Assembly (NCBI RefSeq): GCF_006439335.1
Contig: NZ_SAWY01000020.1
Span: 186,001 to 250,000 of the forward strand
Length of the DNA stretch: 64,000 bases
Direction: 5' to 3'
DNA from: Litorilituus lipolyticus
Lineage (GTDB): Bacteria; Pseudomonadota; Gammaproteobacteria; Enterobacterales; Alteromonadaceae
In this document: positions 8,348 through 16,606 of the stretch, one piece after another
Position numbering within the stretch: position 1 is the first letter of the stretch
Layout of the letters: each line of letters starts with the position of its first letter
Made by a program: the position numbers and the translations under genes
Notes under the pieces: model-generated
What the model saw: the letters and a program-made list of their open reading frames with translations, nothing else
Database searches by the model: none
Told to the model about the DNA's origin: nothing

Positions 8348-9208
8348 TTAGTCATTATCAATTAATCCTTCCAAACCTTTTTTGACAAAATTTGGTAACG
8401 CAAAAGAAGCACTATGTAAGGCGGCATTGTAGTAGTCAAAAGTTAATCCACTCGCCTCTACTCGTTCAGCACTAAAATCGTTTGTTGGGTGATGTTTTTT
8501 AGTCGCGAAGGTAAAACTCCATAATCCCCCCGGATAGGTTAAATTACTAAAACTGTATAAATAACTTTTTGGGAAAACTGTATTTAAAACCTTTAATAAC
8601 GATTGCTGAATATCCATGGCATACCAAGAAGACTCGCCTTGCGAAACGACAATGCCATCGTCACTTAAACACTTATAAACATCTTGATAAAATTCTTCTC
8701 CAAATAATGGCTGAGCAGGGCCAATAGGATCGGTACTATCAACAATAATCACATCAAATTTTTCATCTGTGCTTTTCACAAATTCAACACCATCGCCAAT
8801 GATTAAGGTTAATTTTTCATGATCAAGATCTTTAGCCGTCTGTGGAATAAACTCACGGCAAGCATCAACGACCATGCTATCGATTTCAACCATAGTGCAT
8901 TTATCAACACTGCTATGACGCAATACTTCACGAGCTGTACCGCCGTCTCCACCACCAATAACTAGAACATTTTTCGGCGAAGGATGAGCAAATAAAGGTA
9001 CATGCGAAATCATATCATGATAAGCAAATTCATCGCGTTCAGTTACCATCACTAAACCATCATTGAGCAACATTTTTCCATGCCCTTTCGTTTCAACGAT
9101 ATCAACCGATTGAAATTCACTCTGACCTGAAAATAGTACTTTTTCGACTTTAAATTTTAGACCTAAAAAATCTTCAAATTTCTCTTCAATCCATAAATTA
9201 GAGTTCAT
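8348..9208 (-). CDS. speE: Spermidine synthase
   Basis: A 286-residue aminopropyltransferase that moves the aminopropyl group of decarboxylated AdoMet to putrescine. The family core is intact: GKMLLNDGLVMVTERDEFAYHDM, NVLVIGGGDGGTAREVLRH (cofactor loop), then VDSTDPIGPAQPLFGEEFY with the catalytic Asp. Length is normal for bacterial SpeE (about 285). The gene overlaps the end of the AdoMet decarboxylase gene by 11 bp, so the two steps are translationally coupled. Together with speB and speA on the other strand, a full arginine-to-spermidine route is encoded within 5 kb. Confidence 0.96.
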   Translation of the reverse strand: MNSNLWIEEKFEDFLGLKFKVEKVLFSGQSEFQSVDIVETKGHGKMLLNDGLVMVTERDEFAYHDMISHVPLFAHPSPKNVLVIGGGDGGTAREVLRHSSVDKCTMVEIDSMVVDACREFIPQTAKDLDHEKLTLIIGDGVEFVKSTDEKFDVIIVDSTDPIGPAQPLFGEEFYQDVYKCLSDDGIVVSQGESSWYAMDIQQSLLKVLNTVFPKSYLYSFSNLTYPGGLWSFTFATKKHHPTNDFSAERVEASGLTFDYYNAALHSASFALPNFVKKGLEGLIDND

Positions 9209-10160
9209 GATTTTCTCCTGCTACATCAAACTCAGTGGCTTGCGTAAATTGTTGTGTTGGTAAAATATAGTTAGCAAAATTAACCAAAAAACCGTTTGAT
9301 AATTTTTGTTGTACCAGAGATTGGCTAACGTAACTTTGTGGCACATTCTTATCGGTGAGTGTTTTGAATTCAGTTTCATTGTAACTCAGCAAATCAAACG
9401 ACGAAGGTTGCAACACCACTAAAATAATAGGGAGCAATTCAATTAAATTAATGTTTGATTCAAAGCTTACATAACTACTGTCTGCTTGCGGCGTTATATG
9501 TATAGTGAGATATTTTTTTCCAAATATAGCATTAACAGAATAACCATAAGGCTTAAAAACAAAGTCATCTATTTGGAAGTTAGGTATAAGTTGTTCAAGT
9601 CTTAAAAATTCACGAATATCGTTAGCTTCTAGCCCTTGCCGAGTTAAGTGATTTGAAGCTTCTTCGCTAATTTGATAGGCAAATATTTCATAGGTTTTAT
9701 CATCAATAGATGCTTTAAAGTCATTATCTTGATGAAAAACAAAATTATGATGGCTGTCCATAGCGCCAAAGCGCATTGCTTTACCTGGCAGGTATTGAGT
9801 TAACCGTTTTACATCATCGCCAAAACAACTGGGCTGAGCATGAGCGAAGTATTCATTTTTACGCTGGTACGTTAAATGTTTAATTTTTTCTACGCCAAGT
9901 TGTTCAATAAAATATTCTACTGAGTTTACGAGGTTTGTTTCACCACAGGTTAAGATAAGAAAATAGTTGTCCCAAACAAACAGGCTTGATTCAGATAGTA
10001 AAAACGCTTTGCATTGTTTATTTGAAATACTTGATAGTATTTTAGCATGGCAGCGATGAACCAATTCAGCCCAAAATTCGTCACTAATATCAGTAAGCAG
10101 TGAGAATTTTTCATTATGAACTAGTACTTCAACTTTTTTTTCTGAACCTTCAAAAAACAC
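9198..10160 (-). CDS. speD: S-adenosylmethionine decarboxylase, eukaryotic (class 2) type
   Basis: A 320-residue proenzyme related to human AMD1 and not to the short bacterial SpeD. It begins FFEGSEKKVEV (human FFEGTEKLLEV). It has the self-cleavage site LLSESSLFV with Glu57-Ser58, where Ser58 should become the pyruvoyl group, and ILTCGET with Cys72, the human Cys82 equivalent. FKPYGYSVN carries Phe202 and Ser208 (human Phe223, Ser229), and TIHITPQ carries the processing His221 (human His243). One active-site change is seen: human Glu247, which contacts the AdoMet ribose, is Gln225 here. It supplies the aminopropyl donor for the overlapping speE. Human numbering is from memory of the AMD1 family. 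Acquisition by transfer is possible; codon use looks like its neighbours. Confidence 0.88.
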   Translation of the reverse strand: MFFEGSEKKVEVLVHNEKFSLLTDISDEFWAELVHRCHAKILSSISNKQCKAFLLSESSLFVWDNYFLILTCGETNLVNSVEYFIEQLGVEKIKHLTYQRKNEYFAHAQPSCFGDDVKRLTQYLPGKAMRFGAMDSHHNFVFHQDNDFKASIDDKTYEIFAYQISEEASNHLTRQGLEANDIREFLRLEQLIPNFQIDDFVFKPYGYSVNAIFGKKYLTIHITPQADSSYVSFESNINLIELLPIILVVLQPSSFDLLSYNETEFKTLTDKNVPQSYVSQSLVQQKLSNGFLVNFANYILPTQQFTQATEFDVAGENHEL

Positions 10161-10287
10161 AGGCTTTCCTAAAATAGAGTATTACTAAGACGTTATAAAT
10201 ATAAAGTAATGTGCGCTAAATAAGAGCACAAAAAATTGCGGTATTTTACAAAAAAAATTGTAGATATCAATAGTAAATTATGCAATT

Positions 10288-10335
10288 AAACAATCAATTC
10301 ATTGATTGTTTATTCATCAATAAAAAGACTATACT
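10288..10335 (+). promoter_or_regulatory. speBA promoter with overlapping palindrome
   Basis: A perfect inverted repeat, AAACAATCAA-TTCA-TTGATTGTTT, spans 10288-10311 in the divergent polyamine promoter region. Its right arm contains TTGTTT (10306-10311), which with TATACT (10330-10335) forms a -35/-10 pair at 18-bp spacing, about 65 bp before the speB ATG. A protein bound to the palindrome would cover the -35. The regulator is unknown. Confidence 0.5.
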
Positions 10336-10398
10336 TTATGGCGTTTTTCAGCATAATGCGACTTTTAATTCTAGCACTACATAACATGGTTTTAAGCG

Positions 10399-11358
10399 AT
10401 GAATACTAAAGATGGTATAACAAGCGTACAGAAGAAAATTGGCGACTTAACGGTTAACTTTATTCAACCAGAAACAATTTTTGAATGTGCACAAACATCG
10501 AATTGCTTATTCGAAAATGCTATTTATCTATTAGGTTTTGAGTTTGATGGCACGGCTTGTTTTAGAAAGGGAACAAAAGCCGGACCAAATGCATTACGCG
10601 CGGTGTCTGACGGCATCGAATCATATTCGCCATACCTTGATGAAGATATTGATGATATTTGCTTCTTTGACTTAGGAAATCTATCAACTAAAATCACGTC
10701 AACAGCTGACAAACATAAAAATATTGAACAACAATGGCAAACTGCAACCGACGATTATTTCACACAATTTAGCCCAGAACTTTTTAGCGCGCATCAGATT
10801 AAAACATTAACCTTAGGTGGTGAACATTCGATTTCTTATGCGCCTATCACTACATATTTAAAAGCTTATAATGATTTGGTTTTATTGCACCTAGATGCCC
10901 ATGCGGATCTGCGCGATGGTTACTTAGGTTTTCATTTTTCACACGCTTCCATTATCAAACGTGCCACTGATCACTTTACTAAACAACATCAGCTCATTCA
11001 ATATGGCATTCGCTCAGGCACAAGAGATGAATATCAATGGATGCGCACTAACAACACCTTAAAAAATAGTCGTGAAGAATTTTTACAAGCTGTGGCTGAA
11101 ATTGACGATAAACGCCCGATTTATTTAACTTTAGATCTTGATTATTTTGACCCAAGCTTTTTCCCCGGCACTGGCACACCCGAACCCGGCGGTGAAGACT
11201 TCCACTCTTTTATCAGCCTTTGTAAAATATTAAAAAGGAAGAATTTTGTCGGTTGTGATGTCGTAGAGCTATCACCAGAGATTGACTCCACGGGCAATAG
11301 TGATGTCTTCGCAGCCAAAGTTGTACGTGAACTTATTATTTGTTTAAACCATAAGTAG
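10399..11358 (+). CDS. speB: Agmatinase (ureohydrolase family)
   Basis: A 319-residue arginase/agmatinase-fold enzyme. The dimanganese ligands are visible in GGEHSIS, LLHLDAHADLRD and YLTLDLDYFDPSFFPGTGTPEPGG. Family members remove urea from arginine, agmatine or guanidinobutyrate. Agmatine is preferred here because arginine decarboxylase follows 10 bp downstream and spermidine synthase is divergent. The N-terminus carries a longer lead-in (about 35 residues before LLGFEFDGTACFRKG) than E. coli SpeB. The product putrescine feeds SpeE. Confidence 0.88.
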   Translation: MNTKDGITSVQKKIGDLTVNFIQPETIFECAQTSNCLFENAIYLLGFEFDGTACFRKGTKAGPNALRAVSDGIESYSPYLDEDIDDICFFDLGNLSTKITSTADKHKNIEQQWQTATDDYFTQFSPELFSAHQIKTLTLGGEHSISYAPITTYLKAYNDLVLLHLDAHADLRDGYLGFHFSHASIIKRATDHFTKQHQLIQYGIRSGTRDEYQWMRTNNTLKNSREEFLQAVAEIDDKRPIYLTLDLDYFDPSFFPGTGTPEPGGEDFHSFISLCKILKRKNFVGCDVVELSPEIDSTGNSDVFAAKVVRELIICLNHK

Positions 11359-11368
11359 AGAACCGCTA

Positions 11369-13300
11369 TTGAAAACTGTATTAACACCATGGTCGATTGA
11401 TGACGCTGAAAATACTTACCATGTAAAACGTTGGGGCAACGGTTATTTTGACATTGGCGAAACGGGCGATATCAATGTTATCCCACGTTATGATCAACCA
11501 AATTTAAAAATTAACTTAAAAGAAGTTATCGAGGAGATGCAAAGCGAAGGTATACAGTTTCCTGCCGTCATTCGGTTTCACGATATTTTACGTTCGCAAG
11601 TTGAGCTATTGAACAAGACATTCAGGAACACTATTGAAGAAGCTAATTATGAAGGTCAATACTTTGGTGTTTTTCCGGTAAAAGTAAATCAAATGCGTGA
11701 GGTGATTGAAGAAATCGTTGATGCCGGTAGTCGCTATAATTATGGTTTAGAGGCAGGTTCAAAACCGGAATTAATTGCAGCACTGGCATATAATACCAAT
11801 AAAAATTCGTTAACTATTTTAAATGGTTACAAAGATGAAGAATATCTACGTTTAGCGTTATTAGGCTTAAAAATTGATCGTAACATTATTATTGTTATTG
11901 AAAAGTACAGTGAACTGCTCAAGTTAGTAACGCTTGCCCAAAAATTAGATGTAAAACCCATTATTGGTTTACGCGTAAAAATGATGGTCAAAGGTCGCGG
12001 AAAATGGGAACACTCTAGCGGTGAGCGCGCTAAATTTGGTTTAAGTATTGCTGAAATACTTAACGCTGTGGCTTATTTAGAAGCTGAAGGGTTAACCGAC
12101 TGCATTAAACTATTGCATTTCCATATTGGTAGTCAATTAACCGATATTCGTGCCATAAAAGAAGCAGTTCAAGAAGCCTCGTTAGTTTATAGTAAATTAT
12201 TTAAATTAGGCGTACCGCTTGAATACGTTGACGTCGGCGGCGGTTTGGCAATAGATTACGATGGCTCCCAGTCTACCAACGATTCATCATGCAATTACAA
12301 CCTAGCTGAGTATGTGTCGGATATAGTTCATGGGTTTAAGCAAAATTGCGACTTGGAATCGGTTCCTCACCCGCATTTAGTCAGTGAAAGTGGTCGAGCG
12401 ATAACCGCTCATCATTCATGTGTTATTACCAATGTTATCGGTGAAATTCACCCGAGTGGAACACAATATTCTACACGTAAGTCAACCGGCGAACATATTA
12501 TCGTCAGCAATATTCGTGAATTGGAAGTCGACTTAACGGCTGCTGAAAAAAAGGATAATCACCAAGAAATTTACAATGATGTCGTGCAATTAAAATCTCA
12601 AGCAATGCAGGCATTTAAACTAGGCATATTGAATTTAGATGAGTTAGCCAAAGTAGAAACTATGTATTGGCGTATTCTCAATGTAATTGAACAGCAAATG
12701 CAAAACCATGATTTTATTCCTGAAGAGCTCAATGATATTTCTGAGATGCTGTCGTCACAATACTTGGCAAATTTCTCTGTTTTCCAATCTGCCGCAGACT
12801 CTTGGGCGATTGATCAAGTATTACCGATAGTGCCTATTTCTCGTCTAAATGAAAAACCGGCAAAGCTCTGTAGTTTGGTCGATATCACCTGCGATAGTGA
12901 TGGAAAAATTGATAAATTCATTGGTCACGACACAGTTGCAAACAACATTCCTATGCACAAACTTAATCAGGATGACGATTATTATATTGGCATATTTTTA
13001 ACGGGTGCCTATCAGGATGTCATGGGTGATATGCACAATTTATTTGGACGGTTAAATGAAGTACATATTGTTAGCTATGATGATGATCCGAAAGATTTTT
13101 ACATCGAAGAAGTTGTTAAAGGCTCTTCTGTCGACAATGTGCTTTCTACCATGCAGTATACGCCAGCCATTATGGCGCAAGTTATTAAAAAAGAAATAGA
13201 CGTACAAATATCCCGAGGTAAATTAAAGCCACGTGAAGGTGTTAATTTAATTGATTTTTATGAAGATTGCTTGAATGGCTACACCTATTTAAAGCAATAA
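11369..13300 (+). CDS. speA: Biosynthetic arginine decarboxylase
   Basis: A 643-residue PLP enzyme of the alanine-racemase-fold type, converting arginine to agmatine. Similarity to E. coli SpeA runs end to end: RWGNGYFDIGETGDINVIP, VFPVKVNQMREVIE (PLP lysine in KVNQ), GLEAGSKPELIAALA, LLHFHIGSQL, VDVGGGLAIDYDG, SESGRAITAHH, then LVDITCDSDGKID and FLTGAYQDVMGDMHNLFG. The start is TTG at 11369 with AGAGAA upstream, 10 bp after speB; no ATG fits the homology. Co-transcribed with speB. No clear terminator follows unless the dyad inside the YjbR fragment at 13324-13350 (CCAAGA and TCTTGG) serves. Confidence 0.96.
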   Translation: MKTVLTPWSIDDAENTYHVKRWGNGYFDIGETGDINVIPRYDQPNLKINLKEVIEEMQSEGIQFPAVIRFHDILRSQVELLNKTFRNTIEEANYEGQYFGVFPVKVNQMREVIEEIVDAGSRYNYGLEAGSKPELIAALAYNTNKNSLTILNGYKDEEYLRLALLGLKIDRNIIIVIEKYSELLKLVTLAQKLDVKPIIGLRVKMMVKGRGKWEHSSGERAKFGLSIAEILNAVAYLEAEGLTDCIKLLHFHIGSQLTDIRAIKEAVQEASLVYSKLFKLGVPLEYVDVGGGLAIDYDGSQSTNDSSCNYNLAEYVSDIVHGFKQNCDLESVPHPHLVSESGRAITAHHSCVITNVIGEIHPSGTQYSTRKSTGEHIIVSNIRELEVDLTAAEKKDNHQEIYNDVVQLKSQAMQAFKLGILNLDELAKVETMYWRILNVIEQQMQNHDFIPEELNDISEMLSSQYLANFSVFQSAADSWAIDQVLPIVPISRLNEKPAKLCSLVDITCDSDGKIDKFIGHDTVANNIPMHKLNQDDDYYIGIFLTGAYQDVMGDMHNLFGRLNEVHIVSYDDDPKDFYIEEVVKGSSVDNVLSTMQYTPAIMAQVIKKEIDVQISRGKLKPREGVNLIDFYEDCLNGYTYLKQ

Positions 13301-13312
13301 GAGAAATAATAA

Positions 13313-13450
13313 TTACAAATGCACCAAGATTGACGCTTGATCTTTCTTGGTCATTTTACTCACTACTAGCATAAATGAATTATCTATCATGCGCTCAATT
13401 TCGCCTGGTGGCATTGAGCCATCTAAAATAACCGTGTTCTACTACGCTTC
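13313..13450 (-). pseudogene. 3'-end remnant of a YjbR/MmcQ-family gene
   Basis: Read on the minus strand this encodes NTVILDGSMPPGEIERMIDN, then SFMLVVSKMTKKDQASILVH L and a stop. This is nearly the same as the last 43 residues of the intact gene at 21533-21928. Upstream of that stretch the frame meets two TAG stops and the rest of the gene is missing. The DNA copies agree at about four of five positions by eye. Both copies point the same way and flank the two-component/ABC cluster. The gap 13301-13616 holds nothing else that I recognise. Confidence 0.85.
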
Positions 13451-13616
13451 AAACATTAACACTGTTTTAATCATTAAAAAGGTAAGATAGTGCACATTGT
13501 TAACGTTAGGCTGTTAACACTAAAACGTCAGTTTCCTTGACAAAGTTGAGGTTTTTTCAGGGTTATTGAGCCAAATTTATGGAGTAGTATTGGTAATACT
13601 CGGACGTTTGACAATA

Positions 13617-15023
13617 CTAATTTTTTGAATCGATTTGGTAGCCAGTCGAGTGCCCGCCATGCTTGGCTCTAGGCAAAATAAGCACAGCCTGCGCACCTTG
13701 AATGTCAGTACGATTTTTTAAAGTGATACTACCACCATGATTAAACAAAATTTGCTTACATAACGCTAAGCCAATGCCGCTACCTTGAGGCTTAGTACTA
13801 TAAAATGGCACAAATAGGTTGTCCTGATTGGCTATCCCCATACCGGTGTCAGCTATAGTGATTTCAACGGTATTATCGATAATGTTACAACTTACGCTGA
13901 TATTTTTTTCTAATGAATTCGCCATAGCTTCATCGGCATTTTTAAAAAGGTTGATCAATACTTGTTCAAATTGCTGTTTGTCTACATTCAGTGTGATTAA
14001 TGGAAATGCTTCACTACTTGGAGATAATAATAGATTGAAACTTTCAAATAGTTGTGCGTTTTTTATCAGTATGTCTTTTAAGTTAAAGGTCGTTTTATTA
14101 GGCGAAGGCAAATGCGACAACTGGCTATAACTCGCGATAAAACTACTCAATGAACTAGCGCGTTCATTAATAATTTCTACTCCCATTAACAAGGACTCTC
14201 GGTTAAGCGGCTTGTCTTGGGTTTGTAGCTTTTGTTTTATTGACTGACTTACACTGGCTATTGGCGTAAGTGAATTATTCATTTCATGGCTTAATACTCG
14301 CAATAAGCTTTGCCATGCTTTACGTTCTTTTTCTAATAATAAGCGCTCTGCTGAAGTAATAAGATAAAGCTGATGTGGGTTTCCTTCACTTAGAAAGCTC
14401 TCCTTGAAAAGGAAATGTTCACCACGTAATAGCGGATGATTAAAATCAATAATGCCACTTTCAGCCTGGCTTATTTTTAAGCCTACTTCTAGTTGATTAA
14501 GTGGCAATTTAGCTTTTATATCATTATTTTTGAATAACAATTTCCGCGCAGAGTCATTTGCCATAACAATAATGCCATGATGATCCGTGGCGATCACCAT
14601 AGCGTCCATTTGCTCCATTATACGCTCAAGTAATTGCCGACTTTCTTGTGCTTCAATTTTATGAAGTGACAAGCTATCAGCAAGGCTATTAACTAAATTC
14701 AATAACTCTTGAAAGGCAGGGTCGCTTGGCAACCTTCCCCTTAAGGTATAGTCACCAGAAATCATTGATTCTAAAATATTGGATAAGGTACGTATTTGAT
14801 GCGCAGAATTCTGTTTATTGTTCACCACAACAAAAATACACAGTAATGATAAAACAATAACAATAAAAGCGATTAAATAAGCAGAAACTCCCGCAATGGC
14901 TAATGAAACAGTAGTGATCAATAAACAAGGTAAACACATTGCCCAAATAAGCATGCTTGAGTCATACTTGTTTCGTGCTTTTTTATCAATACGGGACGTT
15001 CTTTCCTGATGTTGAACAGACAA
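13617..15023 (-). CDS. Sensor histidine kinase, NtrY/NtrB-like
   Basis: A 468-residue inner-membrane sensor kinase. Two close membrane helices at about 26-68 have almost no periplasmic loop, so it likely senses within the membrane or through a partner. A HAMP-like linker follows (about 70-125), then a PAS domain (about 130-225). The HisKA motif is LLRVLSHEMNNSLTPI with phospho-acceptor His246, and the catalytic ATPase domain has N-box NLFKNADEAM, DTGMGIA and GSGIGLALCKQ. It partners the sigma-54 response regulator 69 bp upstream. The input signal is unknown; the linked exporter suggests envelope stress or a peptide/toxin. Confidence 0.9.
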   Translation of the reverse strand: MSVQHQERTSRIDKKARNKYDSSMLIWAMCLPCLLITTVSLAIAGVSAYLIAFIVIVLSLLCIFVVVNNKQNSAHQIRTLSNILESMISGDYTLRGRLPSDPAFQELLNLVNSLADSLSLHKIEAQESRQLLERIMEQMDAMVIATDHHGIIVMANDSARKLLFKNNDIKAKLPLNQLEVGLKISQAESGIIDFNHPLLRGEHFLFKESFLSEGNPHQLYLITSAERLLLEKERKAWQSLLRVLSHEMNNSLTPIASVSQSIKQKLQTQDKPLNRESLLMGVEIINERASSLSSFIASYSQLSHLPSPNKTTFNLKDILIKNAQLFESFNLLLSPSSEAFPLITLNVDKQQFEQVLINLFKNADEAMANSLEKNISVSCNIIDNTVEITIADTGMGIANQDNLFVPFYSTKPQGSGIGLALCKQILFNHGGSITLKNRTDIQGAQAVLILPRAKHGGHSTGYQIDSKN

Positions 15024-15092
15024 AAGGTTTTCCTTTAATATTTCATTAACAAATATACTAAATGAATAAACTAGACAAGCAAGTTAAACACT

Positions 15093-16493
15093 TTAATCCA
15101 GCCCGTATTTACTTAACCTTCGATAAAAAGCACTTCGGCTTAAACCTAGTGATTTAGCCGTTTCAGTCGCATTGCCTCGGTAATGTTTTAACCGATTAAT
15201 TAAGGAAAATTTTTCAATGTCTTCCATTGATAAACTCGCATCGTCAATCGTTGCAGCATTTATCAATTTGCCGCTACTACTTTGTGCTCCAAGCCCTTCA
15301 TCAAGCAGTAAGTCTCGCCCAGTAATTGTTGCCTTTTTACAAGTAAACAATATTTTTTCCATTAAATGACTAAGTTCACGAATATTGCCCGGCCAAGGAT
15401 ATTGCTGCAATTTATTAATCGCTTCAATCGACAATTGTGGCGCACTGATATTATATTTAACGCTGTATAATTGCAGGAAATGTTCAGCTAACGGTGCTAT
15501 ATCTTCCACTCGCTCTTTTAATGACGGCACTCTGAGTTGAATGGTATTAAGGCGGTAGAATAAGTCTTGTCTGAATTGTTGCTCAGTGATCGCCTTAGGT
15601 AAATCGCTGTTAGTGGCTGAAATAATACGGACATCAGCATGCTGCGATTTGCTTGAACCGACAACTTCAAACTTCTGCTCTTCTAAAACCCGTAATAATT
15701 TAGCTTGTTGTGCCATTGGAATATTAGCTAATTCATCCAAAAATAACGTGCCTTGCTCGGCCATTTCAAAACGCCCAATTCGATTTTCTTTAGCATCGGT
15801 GAATGCTCCTTTTAGATGACCAAACATTTCACTTTCAAACAAGCTTTCAGGTATAGCTCCCATATTCACGGGAACAAAAGAGTTGTTTGCACGGGATGAA
15901 TGTTGGTGGACATAAGATGCCAACATACTCTTTCCGGTACCGTTATCTCCAGTGAGTAAGATGCTCATATCACTTTTTGCTAATTCATTAAGCGAAGACA
16001 ATAATGTTTTCATCACTGGTGATTGGGCAATAATGCCGCTTTCTTGAGGGAAGGATTGTGCGCTAAGCAGTTTATTCTCTTGGCTTAAACGCTGTAGTTT
16101 TTTATCAATTTTGGCTATTTTTATTTGGGTATTTATTGCTGTAATTAAGCGCTCATTATTCCATGGCTTTTGAATAAAATCTTTTGCGCCAGCACGCATC
16201 GCATCAACCGCAATATCAATGGTTGCCCAACCTGTCATCACAATAATGGGCAATTGGTCATCTACTTGCTGTATAGCTTCAACAAGCTTTAATCCTTCCA
16301 CACCTGAGGTTGTATCTTGCTGAAAGTTCATATCCAACAAAACCAAGTCGAAAGATTCTCTTTTTAAATTTTCTAATACTGCTTCTGGTGTCGTCATCGC
16401 TAAAATATCGAAATTTTCTTCCGATAACATATATTTCAAGCTAGCAATAATATTCAAGTCATCATCAGCGATAAGAATTTTTCTGTTTTTCAA
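15093..16493 (-). CDS. Sigma-54-dependent response regulator, NtrC family
   Basis: A 466-residue activator of three parts. The receiver domain (1-120) has acidic residues near DDD at 10-12 and phospho-acceptor Asp54 in LVLLDMNF. The AAA+ domain (about 150-385) has Walker A GDNGTGKS, the sigma-54 contact loop GAFTDA (the usual form is GAFTGA) and Walker B GTLFLDELANIP. A Fis-type helix-turn-helix lies at the end (ETAKSLGLSRSAFYRRLSKY). It should drive sigma-54 promoters; one is visible before the adaptor gene of this same cluster (21200-21215). All five genes of the cluster face the same way. Confidence 0.94.
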   Translation of the reverse strand: MKNRKILIADDDLNIIASLKYMLSEENFDILAMTTPEAVLENLKRESFDLVLLDMNFQQDTTSGVEGLKLVEAIQQVDDQLPIIVMTGWATIDIAVDAMRAGAKDFIQKPWNNERLITAINTQIKIAKIDKKLQRLSQENKLLSAQSFPQESGIIAQSPVMKTLLSSLNELAKSDMSILLTGDNGTGKSMLASYVHQHSSRANNSFVPVNMGAIPESLFESEMFGHLKGAFTDAKENRIGRFEMAEQGTLFLDELANIPMAQQAKLLRVLEEQKFEVVGSSKSQHADVRIISATNSDLPKAITEQQFRQDLFYRLNTIQLRVPSLKERVEDIAPLAEHFLQLYSVKYNISAPQLSIEAINKLQQYPWPGNIRELSHLMEKILFTCKKATITGRDLLLDEGLGAQSSSGKLINAATIDDASLSMEDIEKFSLINRLKHYRGNATETAKSLGLSRSAFYRRLSKYGLD

Positions 16494-16606
16494 GTTGTTA
16501 CCTGTTACCCATTACCTGTTTCCGTTTCATAAAAAATTGAATGCTAATCTATCGCTCTATTTAGAAATAATAGCGGTAAAACGATAGACCAAGCAACCAA
16601 TACCAT

